Source of the DNA: Methanobrevibacter arboriphilus
GTDB lineage: Archaea > Methanobacteriota > Methanobacteria > Methanobacteriales > Methanobacteriaceae
Direction of reading: 5' to 3'
NCBI RefSeq assembly: GCF_019669925.1
Contig: NZ_AP019779.1
Span: 868,001 to 932,000, forward strand
Length of the DNA stretch: 64,000 nucleotides
The notes under the pieces are model-generated. The model did no database searches. It saw only the letters and a program-made list of their open reading frames with translations, and was not told the origin of the DNA. The translations under genes and the position numbers were made by a program. Shown here in pieces: positions 36,958 through 46,613 of the stretch. Numbering within the stretch: position 1 is the first letter of the stretch; every line of letters starts with the position of its first letter.

Positions 36958-37566
36958 TTATTTCTTTTTAATAGATTTTTCAATCTTTTTAATTGCTTTA
37001 TTAGCTGCTTTTTTAAAGTCTTTGTCTTTTTCTTTTCTTCTAGCTTTTTTAATTGGAGTTATAGCTTCTTCAACTTCCATATCACCAAGAGCTCTTATAG
37101 CTGCAAGACGAACACCCCAATCCTCTTCTTCTAACATGATTTTTTCAATATCATCGATTTTACTAGTTACTTTTAACTCACCAAGAGACCTTACAGCAAC
37201 TTTACGAACACCAAAATCTTCATCATTAATACTTTTAGAAAAGTAATCAATAGCTTTATCACTACCAGAAGCTTTTAAAGCAAAAGAAGCAAATCTTTTA
37301 TACTCTCCTTCTTCATTATCTGCTACTTCAAGAAGCCTATCAACAGCTAAATCCCCTAATTCTCCATTTAAATTTCCAAGATTTTCAGCAGCTTTATGTC
37401 TTACAGGAGTATTTTCATCATTCAAAGCCATGATTAAAGGCTCTATTACTTTTTCATCTTCAACTCCCTCTAAACTATTAACTGCAAGTTTCCTCAACTC
37501 AACATCATCATCAGATAATTTGGATATAGCTTCATCCACAGATAACTTTTCTTGATCTTTAGTCAT
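36958..37566 (-). CDS. HEAT-repeat protein
   Basis: A soluble protein of about 202 residues made of HEAT/PBS-lyase-type repeats of about 30 residues: VELRKLAVNSLEGV, TPVRHKAAENLGNL, FGVRKVAVRSLGEL, WGVRLAAIRALGDM. It ends in a Lys-rich helix. Such alpha-alpha superhelices serve as protein-binding scaffolds, and some stabilise chromophore or cofactor lyases. No catalytic motif is visible. ATG 37566 with GGTGAG upstream is chosen over the TTG at 37584. It is a single gene. Confidence 0.88.
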   Translation of the reverse strand: MTKDQEKLSVDEAISKLSDDDVELRKLAVNSLEGVEDEKVIEPLIMALNDENTPVRHKAAENLGNLNGELGDLAVDRLLEVADNEEGEYKRFASFALKASGSDKAIDYFSKSINDEDFGVRKVAVRSLGELKVTSKIDDIEKIMLEEEDWGVRLAAIRALGDMEVEEAITPIKKARRKEKDKDFKKAANKAIKKIEKSIKKK

Positions 37567-37838
37567 AATCTCACCACTAAACAATTGATAATTAAATAAT
37601 AAATATATTTATAAAATTATATTTATAAAATATCTAAAAAATATTTGTAAAATATCTAAAGCGTATTATAAAGATATCTATAAAGATATATATAAAATAA
37701 TAAGTATATAATTAAAAACTAAAAATATATAATCACAGTACAAATAATAATATAAAACTAAAAATATTTATTAATTTATACTATATTAATATATATTTAT
37801 TAATCTAAGTGTCTAAATCAAAATTAAACTCATTTAAA

Positions 37839-38048
37839 CTATTTTATTATTACAAAGATTATACTTTTTTTATATAAAGAAGCAGTAGATTTATAATTAG
37901 TATATGCTTTTTTAAATTTTTTATAATTATTTTTAGCACAGCCATGAAATTTGTTAGCAGAATTATAAGCTTTAATAGAAGAATTTAGCTTTTTCTTATT
38001 ATTTTTACTTGAATTTTTATTATAATTTGATTTAACTTTAACATCCAC
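37839..38048 (-). CDS. Small Lys/Asn-rich ORF, possibly a remnant
   Basis: This 69-codon frame is Lys/Asn/Ser-rich and echoes the coiled-coil units of the large secreted proteins (AYNSANKFHGCAKNNYKKFKKAYTNY against YNTAKNNYLKAKNTY). It has no signal peptide and only GAGTGG directly before the ATG. Just upstream, at about 38090-38145 on the minus strand, another frame reads DSIGVGCAILVQGLRF and stops. The stretch could be debris of a larger gene. Reality as a gene is doubtful. The flanks between 37567 and 38206 are otherwise AT-rich and empty. Confidence 0.3.
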   Translation of the reverse strand: MDVKVKSNYNKNSSKNNKKKLNSSIKAYNSANKFHGCAKNNYKKFKKAYTNYKSTASLYKKSIIFVIIK

Positions 38049-38206
38049 TCAGTTATTAATAAAATTACAAATTGAAATAATAAAATCTCAAACCTTGAAC
38101 AAGAATTGCACAACCAACTCCAATCGAATCATAGCATAATAAAGATATTCATAAAATTATAATAAAAACAAAAATATAAAGAAAAATGAGAGTACAGTAT
38201 AAAATA

Positions 38207-38872
38207 CTATATCAAAAAGGTTATTATAATAACTCTCAAAGCTATTAAAATAATAGACAATAGGACAGTTATTATTAACATTAATTTTAATCCTTTAATA
38301 GTTTTCATATCAATAGAAACAAATTTATCTATAATATCAGGGAATAATATGACAGTTTGAGAGATTAAACCTGAAAATAAAATTATTAACCCCGCATATA
38401 ATGGTATTTCTGGAAAGTTCAGCATTGAAAACCCCCAAACAGTAGAGGAACCCCCTATTATCAAAGAAAGTAACCAATACCATATAGGGCAGTAGCCAGT
38501 ACACTTTTCAAGCATATTACGAGGAGAGTGTCCTAATCCTGCATAACTGATTGTATTCTCATTAAAAGTGTTTTTACGGATCATCATAAATATTAAAGGA
38601 TATAAAAACATAAATATAAAACCTATAAATACTGGGAGGTTATTAGTGTCAATAACTACTGGAAAATATAAACAAAAGAGAAAAATAATAAGTATTAAGG
38701 ATAACAGTATATTTAAACCAAAATATGTATAACAATCCAAACTTTTACAGTTTCCCCTTTTAATTTTAACATTTAAAGTTTTTTCTATAAAAGATAGAAT
38801 TTTATCTTCAAAATGATAAAAAACTACTCCAATAATCATTGCTAAAAAAACATATAACGCAATCGAACTCAT
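38207..38872 (-). CDS. Integral membrane protein, unknown family
   Basis: This 221-residue protein has about six hydrophobic helices. A short loop with KIKRGNCKSLDCYTYFG lies after the first, and a polar loop with SYAGLGHSPRNMLEKCTGYCPIWYW near the middle. Four Cys in these loops could bind metal or form disulfides. I do not recognise a family. The AAGGAGTGA ribosome site supports the start. The stop codon of the broken gene upstream is 14 bases before its ATG, so the two formed an operon before the upstream gene was damaged. Confidence 0.65.
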   Translation of the reverse strand: MSSIALYVFLAMIIGVVFYHFEDKILSFIEKTLNVKIKRGNCKSLDCYTYFGLNILLSLILIIFLFCLYFPVVIDTNNLPVFIGFIFMFLYPLIFMMIRKNTFNENTISYAGLGHSPRNMLEKCTGYCPIWYWLLSLIIGGSSTVWGFSMLNFPEIPLYAGLIILFSGLISQTVILFPDIIDKFVSIDMKTIKGLKLMLIITVLLSIILIALRVIIITFLI

Positions 38873-38886
38873 ATATTCACTCCTTA

Positions 38887-39440
38887 GCTAGGAACTTTTA
38901 GTTTATCTAAAATGTTATTAAACCATGTTTCAGCCATATAATTAATGGCATAGTCGTTAGCTGCATTTTTAGATCCGGAACCATTTAATTCATCCATTAA
39001 AACATACGCACTAGAATCACTTAACCATATAGTGTTTAATGCAGTCATGAATGTTCCATAAGCTGATTTTTCATAAACTATTGGATAATTATTTTTTTAT
39101 TTAACCAATAATTCAAATCCAGGACTAATTTCTGGTGGATAGTAACTCATTATATTTATTTTTTCATCCCTTATAATTGTTTCATTTGCATGATGAAAAT
39201 AGTTTTTATTGGCTCTGAAAGAGGCAAATTAATAATATTTGTGAAATTTTCATTGAATTCTATTTTTTCTCCAGTATAAGTGTATTTTAAAAGCTCAGTG
39301 AAGTTTTTGTTGAAATCTTTATAAGTATATTCAAAAAGATTATAATTTCGATGATAAATACTAAAAAATAGTAATATTATAACAATTAAGTTAATGAAAA
39401 TATAACTTGAAAATATAACTAAAAAAGTAAAAATGCACAA
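38887..39440 (-). pseudogene. Disrupted membrane-anchored protein gene
   Basis: The frame from 39440 encodes one N-terminal membrane helix and an external segment (FNKNFTELLKYTYTGEKIEF), then stops at 39171. A second frame continues the protein-like sequence without a start (HHANETIIRDEKINIMSYYPPE to GFELLVK), meets a stop near 39100 beside an A-run, and resumes as NNYPIVYEKSAYGTFMTALNTIWL through NYMAETWFNNILDKLKVPS to a stop at 38887. One frameshift at about 39195 and one lesion at about 39100, both at homopolymers, would repair it. It is a pseudogene or contains two assembly errors. The apparent first codon is TTG. Confidence 0.6.
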
Positions 39441-39655
39441 GAAAGTTAAAAAACAGTTATAATCTAAGAAACATTTAAAAATAATATTAAATAATTAAAA
39501 ACAAAAGAAAAAACAAAACAATAGATTATTAATTTTAATTAAACTAATAAAAAATTTACTAAATTATAAAAAATTATAATAGAAAAATTCTAATTATAAT
39601 AAAAACAAAATAAGTATTGAAAATTTATATTTAAAATAAAATAATCTAGGATAAA

Positions 39656-42298
39656 ATGATAAAAAAACAGACTGAAAATTATTCTAAAAAGGAAATATAT
39701 AAAATTCTTCATCCATGGGTAAAAGAATGGTTTGATAATGAATTCGAGGATTTTACACCATCACAAAAACAAGCTATTGTAGATATTCATAAAAGAAATA
39801 ATGTACTTGTTTCATCACCAACAGGATCTGGAAAAACATTAACCGCGTTTTTATCAGTTATCAGCGAACTAACAAGCCTTGCAGAAAAAAAAGAACTGGA
39901 AGATAAAGTTTACTGCATATATATATCCCCTCTTAAAGCATTAGATAATGATATTGAGAAAAACTTAGAAGAACCTCTAAAAAAAATAGAAGAAATAGCT
40001 ATAAAAAATGGAGCAACCTACAAAAAAACTCCTAAAAAAACTGAAAAAGGTCTTGGAATAAGAAAAGCTGTTAGAACTGGAGATACAAGTCAATATGAAA
40101 GATCAAAGATGTTAAAAAAACCTCCACACATCTTGATTACAACACCTGAAACATTAGCTATTCTGCTTGTAGCACCAAAGTTTAGAGAAAAGCTGAGTAA
40201 TGTTAAATATGTTATTATCGATGAAATTCACTCATTAGCTGAAAACAAAAGAGGAGTTCATCTTAGTTTATCACTTGAGAGATTACAGCATTTAATAGGA
40301 GGTTATACAAGAATTGGACTTTCTGCTACAGTTTCACCACTTGAAAAGATAGCTAACTTCTTAGTTGGATATGAATATGGAATAGAAAGAGATTGTCTTA
40401 TTGTTGATGTTAATTATTTAAAAGAATTGGATATGGAAGTGTTGAGTCCAGTAGATGATATTGTAGTTGCAGATGCAGAAGAAACAAGACTTGCAATGTA
40501 TAATCTTGTTGATGATTTAATAATGGAACATAAAACAACTCTTATTTTTACAAACACTCGGCGAGGAACAGAAAGTCTTGTTTATAATCTTAAAAAGATG
40601 TTTTCTGAAAATTATAACTCCAATAATATAATGGCACATCATTCTTCTCTTTCGAAAGAAATTCGTCTACAGGCAGAGGATAAACTAAAAGAAGGTAAGC
40701 TTAAAGCTGTTGTCTCATCAACATCCCTTGAACTTGGAATTGATATTGGTTATATAGACTTAGTTATACTTATAAACTCTCCAAAATCTGTATCCCGAGC
40801 ACTTCAAAGAATTGGAAGGAGTGGGCATAGATTACATGAAAAGTCTAAAGGTAGAATCATTGTTACTGATAGAGATGATCTTGTTGAATGCTCTGTTCTT
40901 CTTAAAAATGCTAAAGAAGGAAGAATTGATAAAATTAAAATCCCTCATAATGCTCTTGATGTATTAGCTCAACATATTTATGGTATGAGTATTGAAAATC
41001 CGTGGGATATTGATTATGCATATGATGTAATTAAAAAAAGCTATTGTTATAAGGATTTAAGTCGTGATGATTATGAAGATGTTTTAAGCTATCTTGCAGG
41101 TGAATATGGGGAGTTGGAAGAGAGATATGTTTATGCTAAAATCTGGATTGACTATAAAAAAAATCAATTTGGTAAAAGAGGAAGATTAGCTAGAATGTTA
41201 TACTCTACCAATGTTGGAACAATACCTGATAGTAGTGGTGTTGCTGTAAAGTGTGATGGTGAAGTTATAGGGAGAATTGAACAAGATTTTATGGAAAAAC
41301 TTAAAAAAGGAGATACATTTGTTCTTGGAGGTGGAATATATAGATTTAATTATGGTAGAGGAATGACCATCAATGTTTCACCAGCTAGTGGACCTCCAAC
41401 AATACCTTCTTGGTTTTCAGAGCAACTTCCATTAGCATTTGACCTTGCCCTTGATATTCAAAGATTTAGAGCTATAATGGATGGAAAATTTGAATACAAA
41501 AGATCTAAAGATGAAATTTTATCTTTTTTAGATGAATATCTTTATGTTGATGATTTTGCAGCTAATTCTATATATGAATATTTTAAAGAACAGTATCTTT
41601 ATGCTCAAATTCCAAGTAACAAAAAATTATTGATTGAATATTATAGTGGTTTTGGTGGAAGAAAGTTCCTTATATTCCATTCACTTTTTGGTAGACAAGT
41701 GAATGATGCACTCTCTCGTGCAATAGCATACATCATAGCTAAAAAAAGTAATATTGATATTACAATATCCATATCAGACAATGGATTTTATCTAAGTTCA
41801 GATAAAAAAATGGGAGGATTTGAAGCATTTAAAAAACTAAGCTCAGAAAACCTAAGAAATATTCTTATACAAGCTATTAGTAAAACTGAAACTTTAGCTA
41901 GTCGTTTTAGACACTGTGCAGGAAGGTCTTTAATGACTCTTAGAAGATATAAAGGACATGATAAATCTGTTGGAAGACAGCAAGTAAGAGGTAAGATTCT
42001 TCTTAAATTCGTAGAAGATATGGATGATAACTTTTCAATTCTTAAAGAAGCTAGAAGAGAAGTTATTGAAGATTTTATGGATGTTAAAAATGCAACAAGA
42101 GTCCTTCAATGGATAGAAAGTGGGCAATTAGAAATAAAAACGATTAACACAATAATTCCATCACCATTTGCATTTAATCTTGTTTCACAAGGATATTTGG
42201 ATGTTTTAACACAGACAGACAAGGCAGAATTTTCAAAAAGAATGCACAAAGCTATTTTAGAAAAGATCAAAGACAAATTAAAAGAAGAATATTACTAA
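39656..42298 (+). CDS. lhr: Lhr-type ATP-dependent DNA helicase
   Basis: This 880-residue superfamily 2 helicase has motif I SPTGSGKT (residues 54-61), motif II DEIH near 187, [16 protein letters not shown] (motif III), [11 protein letters not shown] (motif IV) and QRIGRSGHR (motif VI) near 383. The winged-helix and Lhr-specific C-terminal regions follow, with [16 protein letters not shown], the typical Lhr-core signature. Archaeal Lhr unwinds forked DNA and DNA-RNA hybrids in replication-coupled repair. Length matches Lhr-core. The gene ends ten bases before duplicated block B begins, so the duplication was placed right behind it. Confidence 0.95.
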   Translation: MIKKQTENYSKKEIYKILHPWVKEWFDNEFEDFTPSQKQAIVDIHKRNNVLVSSPTGSGKTLTAFLSVISELTSLAEKKELEDKVYCIYISPLKALDNDIEKNLEEPLKKIEEIAIKNGATYKKTPKKTEKGLGIRKAVRTGDTSQYERSKMLKKPPHILITTPETLAILLVAPKFREKLSNVKYVIIDEIHSLAENKRGVHLSLSLERLQHLIGGYTRIGLSATVSPLEKIANFLVGYEYGIERDCLIVDVNYLKELDMEVLSPVDDIVVADAEETRLAMYNLVDDLIMEHKTTLIFTNTRRGTESLVYNLKKMFSENYNSNNIMAHHSSLSKEIRLQAEDKLKEGKLKAVVSSTSLELGIDIGYIDLVILINSPKSVSRALQRIGRSGHRLHEKSKGRIIVTDRDDLVECSVLLKNAKEGRIDKIKIPHNALDVLAQHIYGMSIENPWDIDYAYDVIKKSYCYKDLSRDDYEDVLSYLAGEYGELEERYVYAKIWIDYKKNQFGKRGRLARMLYSTNVGTIPDSSGVAVKCDGEVIGRIEQDFMEKLKKGDTFVLGGGIYRFNYGRGMTINVSPASGPPTIPSWFSEQLPLAFDLALDIQRFRAIMDGKFEYKRSKDEILSFLDEYLYVDDFAANSIYEYFKEQYLYAQIPSNKKLLIEYYSGFGGRKFLIFHSLFGRQVNDALSRAIAYIIAKKSNIDITISISDNGFYLSSDKKMGGFEAFKKLSSENLRNILIQAISKTETLASRFRHCAGRSLMTLRRYKGHDKSVGRQQVRGKILLKFVEDMDDNFSILKEARREVIEDFMDVKNATRVLQWIESGQLEIKTINTIIPSPFAFNLVSQGYLDVLTQTDKAEFSKRMHKAILEKIKDKLKEEYY

Positions 42299-42449
42299 TG
42301 AAAAAAAAAGATTTACAAAAGAATAAAAAATTGGGAGAAAAATGGAAAAGAAAAATAACCACTCAAATAATATAATTATCTAAGCTCAAAAAATATTAAT
42401 CACCTTTACATACCCATATAATTCTCCCTATTGACCTAATAATTATACT

Positions 42450-44240
42450 TCATAAAATAGGTAACAACATAGCTAATTCATCATCATACTGTTTAACATA
42501 ATATATTATATCTGATAATTCCCCTTTAGAAGTATCGACAGATGTTAAATTTCCTTTTAAATTAGCTAAATCAGATGATTCATTGAGAGTTTCATTGCCT
42601 ATTGCTTCTAATACAGTTACATTGTTAGTTATATTTGTTAATGTTTCATTTGCAAGTACAAGTGCAAGGTTTATATTTTTTATTGCACTAGTTGTATTTA
42701 CGTCTATTTCTGTTGCATTGCCTATTGTTTGATTATAAGCAGATATTATATCATCTAAAGTTGTTGCAGAACCTGCACTATTATTTAGACCATTTATATA
42801 ACCTTGAATCACTATTAATTTACTTATTTCAGCATCAGATTCAGGAATATAAGCATTTACAGTAGAATATAATCCATCTGCAAGGAAAGCTATAATATTT
42901 GCAATGGTTGAACCATTACCATCTGCTGCTGTTTGATTAAGATTATATGCACTTGTATTTAGATCTCCTAATGTATTGTTTATTTCAGCTAATTTTTCTT
43001 GACCCTCTAATACAATTTCGACTAAATTGTTTACAACATCAGTTATATTATTTATTAATTCTTGTCCTCCAAGTATTGTTGCAATTACTCCAGATTCATT
43101 AGCTCTAAAACTAGCATTACCTATAAAATCATTATAAACATTATTATACTCACCAGGCAATGTCACATTAATAACATCAACTATATAATCCTCAATAATA
43201 TTATCATTAACAAAACCATTAGTGAAATAATCATTCATAACAACATTTGTATAATTATTTAAGAATGAATCTTTAGCTAGATTAATAAAAGTTTCATTAC
43301 CTACATTAGTAGCATTCTCTTCTTCAAAAATCTTAGTTAAATTACCATAAAATGAACCAAAGAAAACAGTAGATAAATAACCAACGCCTAAACAATTCAA
43401 ATCTATATAATGATCAGACCAGTTAAATGAATTAAAGGCACTTAAATTACCTATATATTCATCAGCTAATAATTGATTATATAAATCATTCATATTTTTA
43501 ATGAATGTATCATTAATACTATTAAGAACTTGCTCTGCATTACTAAAAATAATATCAGCAGACTCTTGCTCATATTCAGCTATCTCTAAAATATCTTTTG
43601 CATCATTAAATTTTCTTACATTTTGATTTACAATATCATATTTTGCACTTATTTCGGATCCTGCTTGTGTTGTAAGGAATACACTAATGTAATAATCGTT
43701 AGTTGCTTCAATATATGCATTTTTAGCAGAAGTTACCTTATTTCTATTACTTAAAGCAGTTTTTTTAAGTTTAAGTGCAGTTTCTTTGCTTTTCAATACT
43801 TTAGTTTTCAAATCTTTAGTTTTCTTTTTCTTATACTCTTTTAAAAGTTCAAGATAAGTATTTTTCACTTTAAGATAGTTATTTTTAGCAGTGTTGTAAT
43901 TTTTTACACTATTTTTATAAGCAGAATATTTAGATACCTTAATCTGAAGAGATTTTTCCTGATTAGATAACGTAGTATTAAGCTTTTTCACTGCATTTTC
44001 AAAAGCAACTTCACTATCATTTAAACTCTTGTTAGCTGAGTTAAATGAATCATTAGCATTTTTCAAATCTTCATCTGCTTTAGTCAAATTATCTTCTAAA
44101 CCATTATATTCATTCACCCAATCACCAGATGTATTATAACCCGGTTCTACTGCATGTACATCTCCAGATACAGCTACAGCACATATCATTGTAAATAACA
44201 CAACAAGGATCAATGAATAATTCTTATTTAATGTTAACAT
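42450..44240 (-). CDS. Secreted coiled-coil surface protein, copy B
   Basis: This 596-residue protein is paralogous to 294-2102. The signal peptide and coiled coil (residues 1-190) differ at only a handful of positions from copy A. About 190-300 is largely different, a block around 300-370 (IFEEENATNVGNETFINLAK) is again nearly identical, and the last 60 residues differ in sequence and ending. The Asn-linked sequons and lack of a membrane anchor are shared. The same GAGGTGA site precedes the ATG. The patchwork suggests gene conversion or cassette exchange plus diversification of exposed parts. Surface function is inferred. Confidence 0.8.
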   Translation of the reverse strand: MLTLNKNYSLILVVLFTMICAVAVSGDVHAVEPGYNTSGDWVNEYNGLEDNLTKADEDLKNANDSFNSANKSLNDSEVAFENAVKKLNTTLSNQEKSLQIKVSKYSAYKNSVKNYNTAKNNYLKVKNTYLELLKEYKKKKTKDLKTKVLKSKETALKLKKTALSNRNKVTSAKNAYIEATNDYYISVFLTTQAGSEISAKYDIVNQNVRKFNDAKDILEIAEYEQESADIIFSNAEQVLNSINDTFIKNMNDLYNQLLADEYIGNLSAFNSFNWSDHYIDLNCLGVGYLSTVFFGSFYGNLTKIFEEENATNVGNETFINLAKDSFLNNYTNVVMNDYFTNGFVNDNIIEDYIVDVINVTLPGEYNNVYNDFIGNASFRANESGVIATILGGQELINNITDVVNNLVEIVLEGQEKLAEINNTLGDLNTSAYNLNQTAADGNGSTIANIIAFLADGLYSTVNAYIPESDAEISKLIVIQGYINGLNNSAGSATTLDDIISAYNQTIGNATEIDVNTTSAIKNINLALVLANETLTNITNNVTVLEAIGNETLNESSDLANLKGNLTSVDTSKGELSDIIYYVKQYDDELAMLLPIL

Positions 44241-44475
44241 AAACTATTCACCTCTTTAATTATATACTTTATATAATTTTATCTTATCTTCTAATATAAA
44301 ATTAGGATATTAATTGTTATTTAAAAGTTTATTCTTTTATACAACATTATTAGATATTATTAAATAATATTAGATATTTTTATAATAAATAAACATCATA
44401 TACACCATATCTAATTCAATAACCTATTTTTATACTCTACAAAAAAATACCTAACAAAAAATTCATATGATAAAA

Positions 44476-44496
44476 ATGAACATTCGCTATGTTCAT
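44476..44496. promoter_or_regulatory. Inverted repeat upstream of copy B
   Basis: This is the same ATGAACAT-TCGCT-ATGTTCAT element as at 2339-2359, kept without change. It lies about 240 bases upstream of the coding start. Confidence 0.4.
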
Positions 44497-44705
44497 ATAA
44501 TATACTATGAAATAAACTAATATATAAAACTAACCCCCAAAAAAGCCATAAAAAAGAAAAAAAGAAAAAAAATCAGCTACCCCCGACTATAATTAAAAAG
44601 TTTTAAACATAAAAACTCTATTAAAACTATTTAAAATAAAAAATAAAGAAAAATAAAAGCTAAAAAGAGGAAAAAGAAAAAAACTAAAAAATAAAATAAT
44701 GAAGA

Positions 44706-44841
44706 TGGCTCATAATTACAAGTTCAATGGACAAAAGTTAGAATTTAGAAATATATTTATAAAAAATATTATATATCAAAATTTTTTAGAAATTGTTCAT
44801 TTTAATTTATATCTCTACTGAATAAAAATAATTATGAGCCA
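44706..44841. mobile_element. Candidate MITE-like element with 13-bp terminal inverted repeats
   Basis: TGGCTCATAATTA (44706-44718) and TAATTATGAGCCA (44829-44841) are perfect inverted repeats bounding 136 bases of AT-rich non-coding sequence. Pairing stops on both sides, as expected for true ends. No clear target-site duplication is visible, and only one copy is in the window. It could also be a hairpin-forming RNA. Confidence 0.4.
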
Positions 44842-44943
44842 ACCTCAAATACTAATAAAAAATTATTGAACAATATTAATAATAATACTATACCCATATA
44901 ATAACGGAAAGTTTAAATAATAAAAAAGTCTTAAAAAATATGT

Positions 44944-45075
44944 GTAGGAGAAGTATTTCCTAGTTATATGATTATTATTAAAAATTACTAAAAAAATTGA
45001 TCACTTCTCAATTAGTAAATATTAATAGTTATTATAATAATTCGGGGAGAAGCTAGGAATCAAAACTTCTCTTAC
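44944..45075 (+). ncRNA. Candidate structured RNA or second short inverted-repeat element
   Basis: GTAGGAGAAGT (44944-44954) pairs with ACTTCTCTTAC (45065-45075) in an 11-bp helix with one G-U. After a small internal loop TTCCTAG (44957-44963) pairs with CTAGGAA (45053-45059). Inside, CTTCTC (45004-45009) can pair with GAGAAG (45047-45052). The paired parts are clearly richer in G and C than the surroundings. It lies in a spacer of 1.1 kb that has no ORF. Strand is assumed from a TATA-like stretch near 44910. A MITE remains an alternative. Confidence 0.4.
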
Positions 45076-45345
45076 AAATAATTATCTAAAAAATAATTTT
45101 ATAGCTATTTTTAATATAATTTTTCAATATAATGCTAATTATGCTTATATTACATTCTAAAACTTAAATTTATTTTTACACAAATAAACAAAATGTAATA
45201 AACTAAAATAATTAACAATAAATCTGAAAACTCGATTAATATGAAAATTTGATTTATATAAGAGATTATGAAAAGTGTGATATATATAATATAAAAATAT
45301 AATTTATAAGAAAAAATAAATATTTTAAGAATAATATAATATATC

Positions 45346-45816
45346 ATGAATATTTTAATAACATACTACTCAAGAACCAATATAACAGAAAAAGTTGCTA
45401 TCAAATTAAAAGAAGAGTTAGACTGTGATTTAGAAGAAATTATTGATAAAAAAAATCGTTCAGGCCCTATTTCTTATTTAATATCTGGTTTTCAGGCTGT
45501 AAGGAGTGTTCCAGCAGATATAAAAGAAATAGAAAAAAGCCCTGAAAACTATGATTTAGTAATAATTGGAACTCCTGTTTGGGCAGGTACAATGTCAACA
45601 CCTATTTTAGCTTATTTAGAAGAAAATAAAGAAAAATTTAATGATATTGCCTTTTTCTGTACATGCGGTGGAAACGAAGGAAGCACTTTTGAGAATATGG
45701 AAAAACTAATATCCAAAAAACCTTTAAAAACACTTTCTCTAAATAAAAAGGATTTAGAAGCTTCATACGAAACAAAAATACATGAGTTTGCTGAAAATAT
45801 TAAAAATAATATTTAA
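45346..45816 (+). CDS. Flavodoxin-family protein
   Basis: This 156-residue protein has the flavodoxin fold: YYSRTNITEKVA supplies the FMN phosphate loop, DLVIIGTPVWAGTMSTPILAYL the second FMN loop, and AFFCTCGGNEGSTFENM the third. FCTCGGNEG with two Cys resembles the group of flavodoxin-like oxidoreductases rather than classical electron carriers. It would transfer electrons or reduce quinone-like substrates in the cytoplasm. The upstream sequence has no good ribosome site, so a leaderless message is possible. It appears to be a single gene. Confidence 0.88.
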   Translation: MNILITYYSRTNITEKVAIKLKEELDCDLEEIIDKKNRSGPISYLISGFQAVRSVPADIKEIEKSPENYDLVIIGTPVWAGTMSTPILAYLEENKEKFNDIAFFCTCGGNEGSTFENMEKLISKKPLKTLSLNKKDLEASYETKIHEFAENIKNNI

Positions 45817-46025
45817 ATAAAGATAATATTTAAAAAAAATAATATCTAAAAATATTTAATAAAGGTAATATCTAAATTTAATAAATTTAATATCTAAATA
45901 TTTAAAAATATCTAAATAAATAGAATATCTAAAAAGATAATATCTAAATAAATAATAATTTAAATATTAATCTAAATATTAATCAATCCAAAAAAAATAA
46001 TACTTAGTTTAAGTAAGGAGAAAAA

Positions 46026-46457
46026 ATGATAACATTTTCATTAGAATTTTGGATAGTATTAGCAGCTATATGTTTATTATTAGAGCTAATTACTACTGGA
46101 TTTTACTTACTGTCAGTAGGAGTTGGAGGAATCGCAGCAGTTATTGCCAATTATCTTGGATTTGATCCAATTGCACAGTTAATCTTCTTTGCAATATTTA
46201 CAGTTATATTTTTAATCATATCACGACCTATTGCTAGAAAATTAACAAAAGGATCACCATCTAAAAAGGCCACTACAGACCGTTTTATTGGACAACAAGG
46301 AGTAGTAACTGAAGTTATTGATCCTGAAAATACAGGAATGATAAAAATTTCTGGAGAACTTTGGAGAGCTATATCTGACGAGAGTATTGATGTTGGAGAA
46401 GAAGTAGTTGTTGAAAAAATTAAAGGAGTTCGACTAATAGTGCGAAAAAAAGAATAA
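46026..46457 (+). CDS. NfeD-family membrane protein
   Basis: This 143-residue protein has three N-terminal membrane helices and a C-terminal OB-fold domain beginning RFIGQQGVVTEVI and ending VEKIKGVRLIVRKKE. Both parts are typical of the short NfeD (YqiJ/YuaF-like) family. NfeD proteins work with SPFH/stomatin proteins in membrane microdomains and protein quality control, and an SPFH gene follows 157 bases downstream on the same strand. An AAGGAGA site supports the ATG. The pair is probably one transcription unit with 46614-47618. Confidence 0.9.
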   Translation: MITFSLEFWIVLAAICLLLELITTGFYLLSVGVGGIAAVIANYLGFDPIAQLIFFAIFTVIFLIISRPIARKLTKGSPSKKATTDRFIGQQGVVTEVIDPENTGMIKISGELWRAISDESIDVGEEVVVEKIKGVRLIVRKKE

Positions 46458-46613
46458 AATATTGTTGTTAATATCTTAATATATTTACACAAGAAATATT
46501 TACATAACTTACATATTTATATAAGTTATTTATATGTAATCTATTTATATATAATCTATTTATATGTAATTTATTTATAGTCGGATTATCAAATTAAGTT
46601 AAAGGTGAATAAA

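Larger units (their letters stand above)
42309..44653. repeat. 2.3-kb duplicated block, copy B
   Basis: This copy matches 161-2518 in the same orientation, starting with AAGATTTACAAAAGAATAAA eleven bases after the lhr stop and fading near 44653. Both non-coding flanks are nearly identical to copy A, while the coding middle and end differ in patches. The sharp left edge next to lhr is useful for finding the event. No transposase gene is included. Confidence 0.85.
44241..45345. other. 1.1-kb non-coding spacer
   Basis: It holds the upstream half of duplicated block B (to about 44653), the inverted-repeat elements at 44706-44841 and 44944-45075, and the flavodoxin promoter region. The 65-codon minus-strand frame at 45150-45347 is Ile/Tyr-rich and is not a credible gene. 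Confidence 0.6.

Noticed and set aside
44706-45075. Possible tRNA-like folding in the structured spacer
   Set aside because: The helices do not form a cloverleaf and there is no T-loop or anticodon arm pattern.
45150-45347. 65-codon minus-strand frame, rich in Ile, Tyr and Leu
   Set aside because: Composition is that of random AT-rich sequence, there is no ribosome site, and it overlaps the start of the flavodoxin gene.
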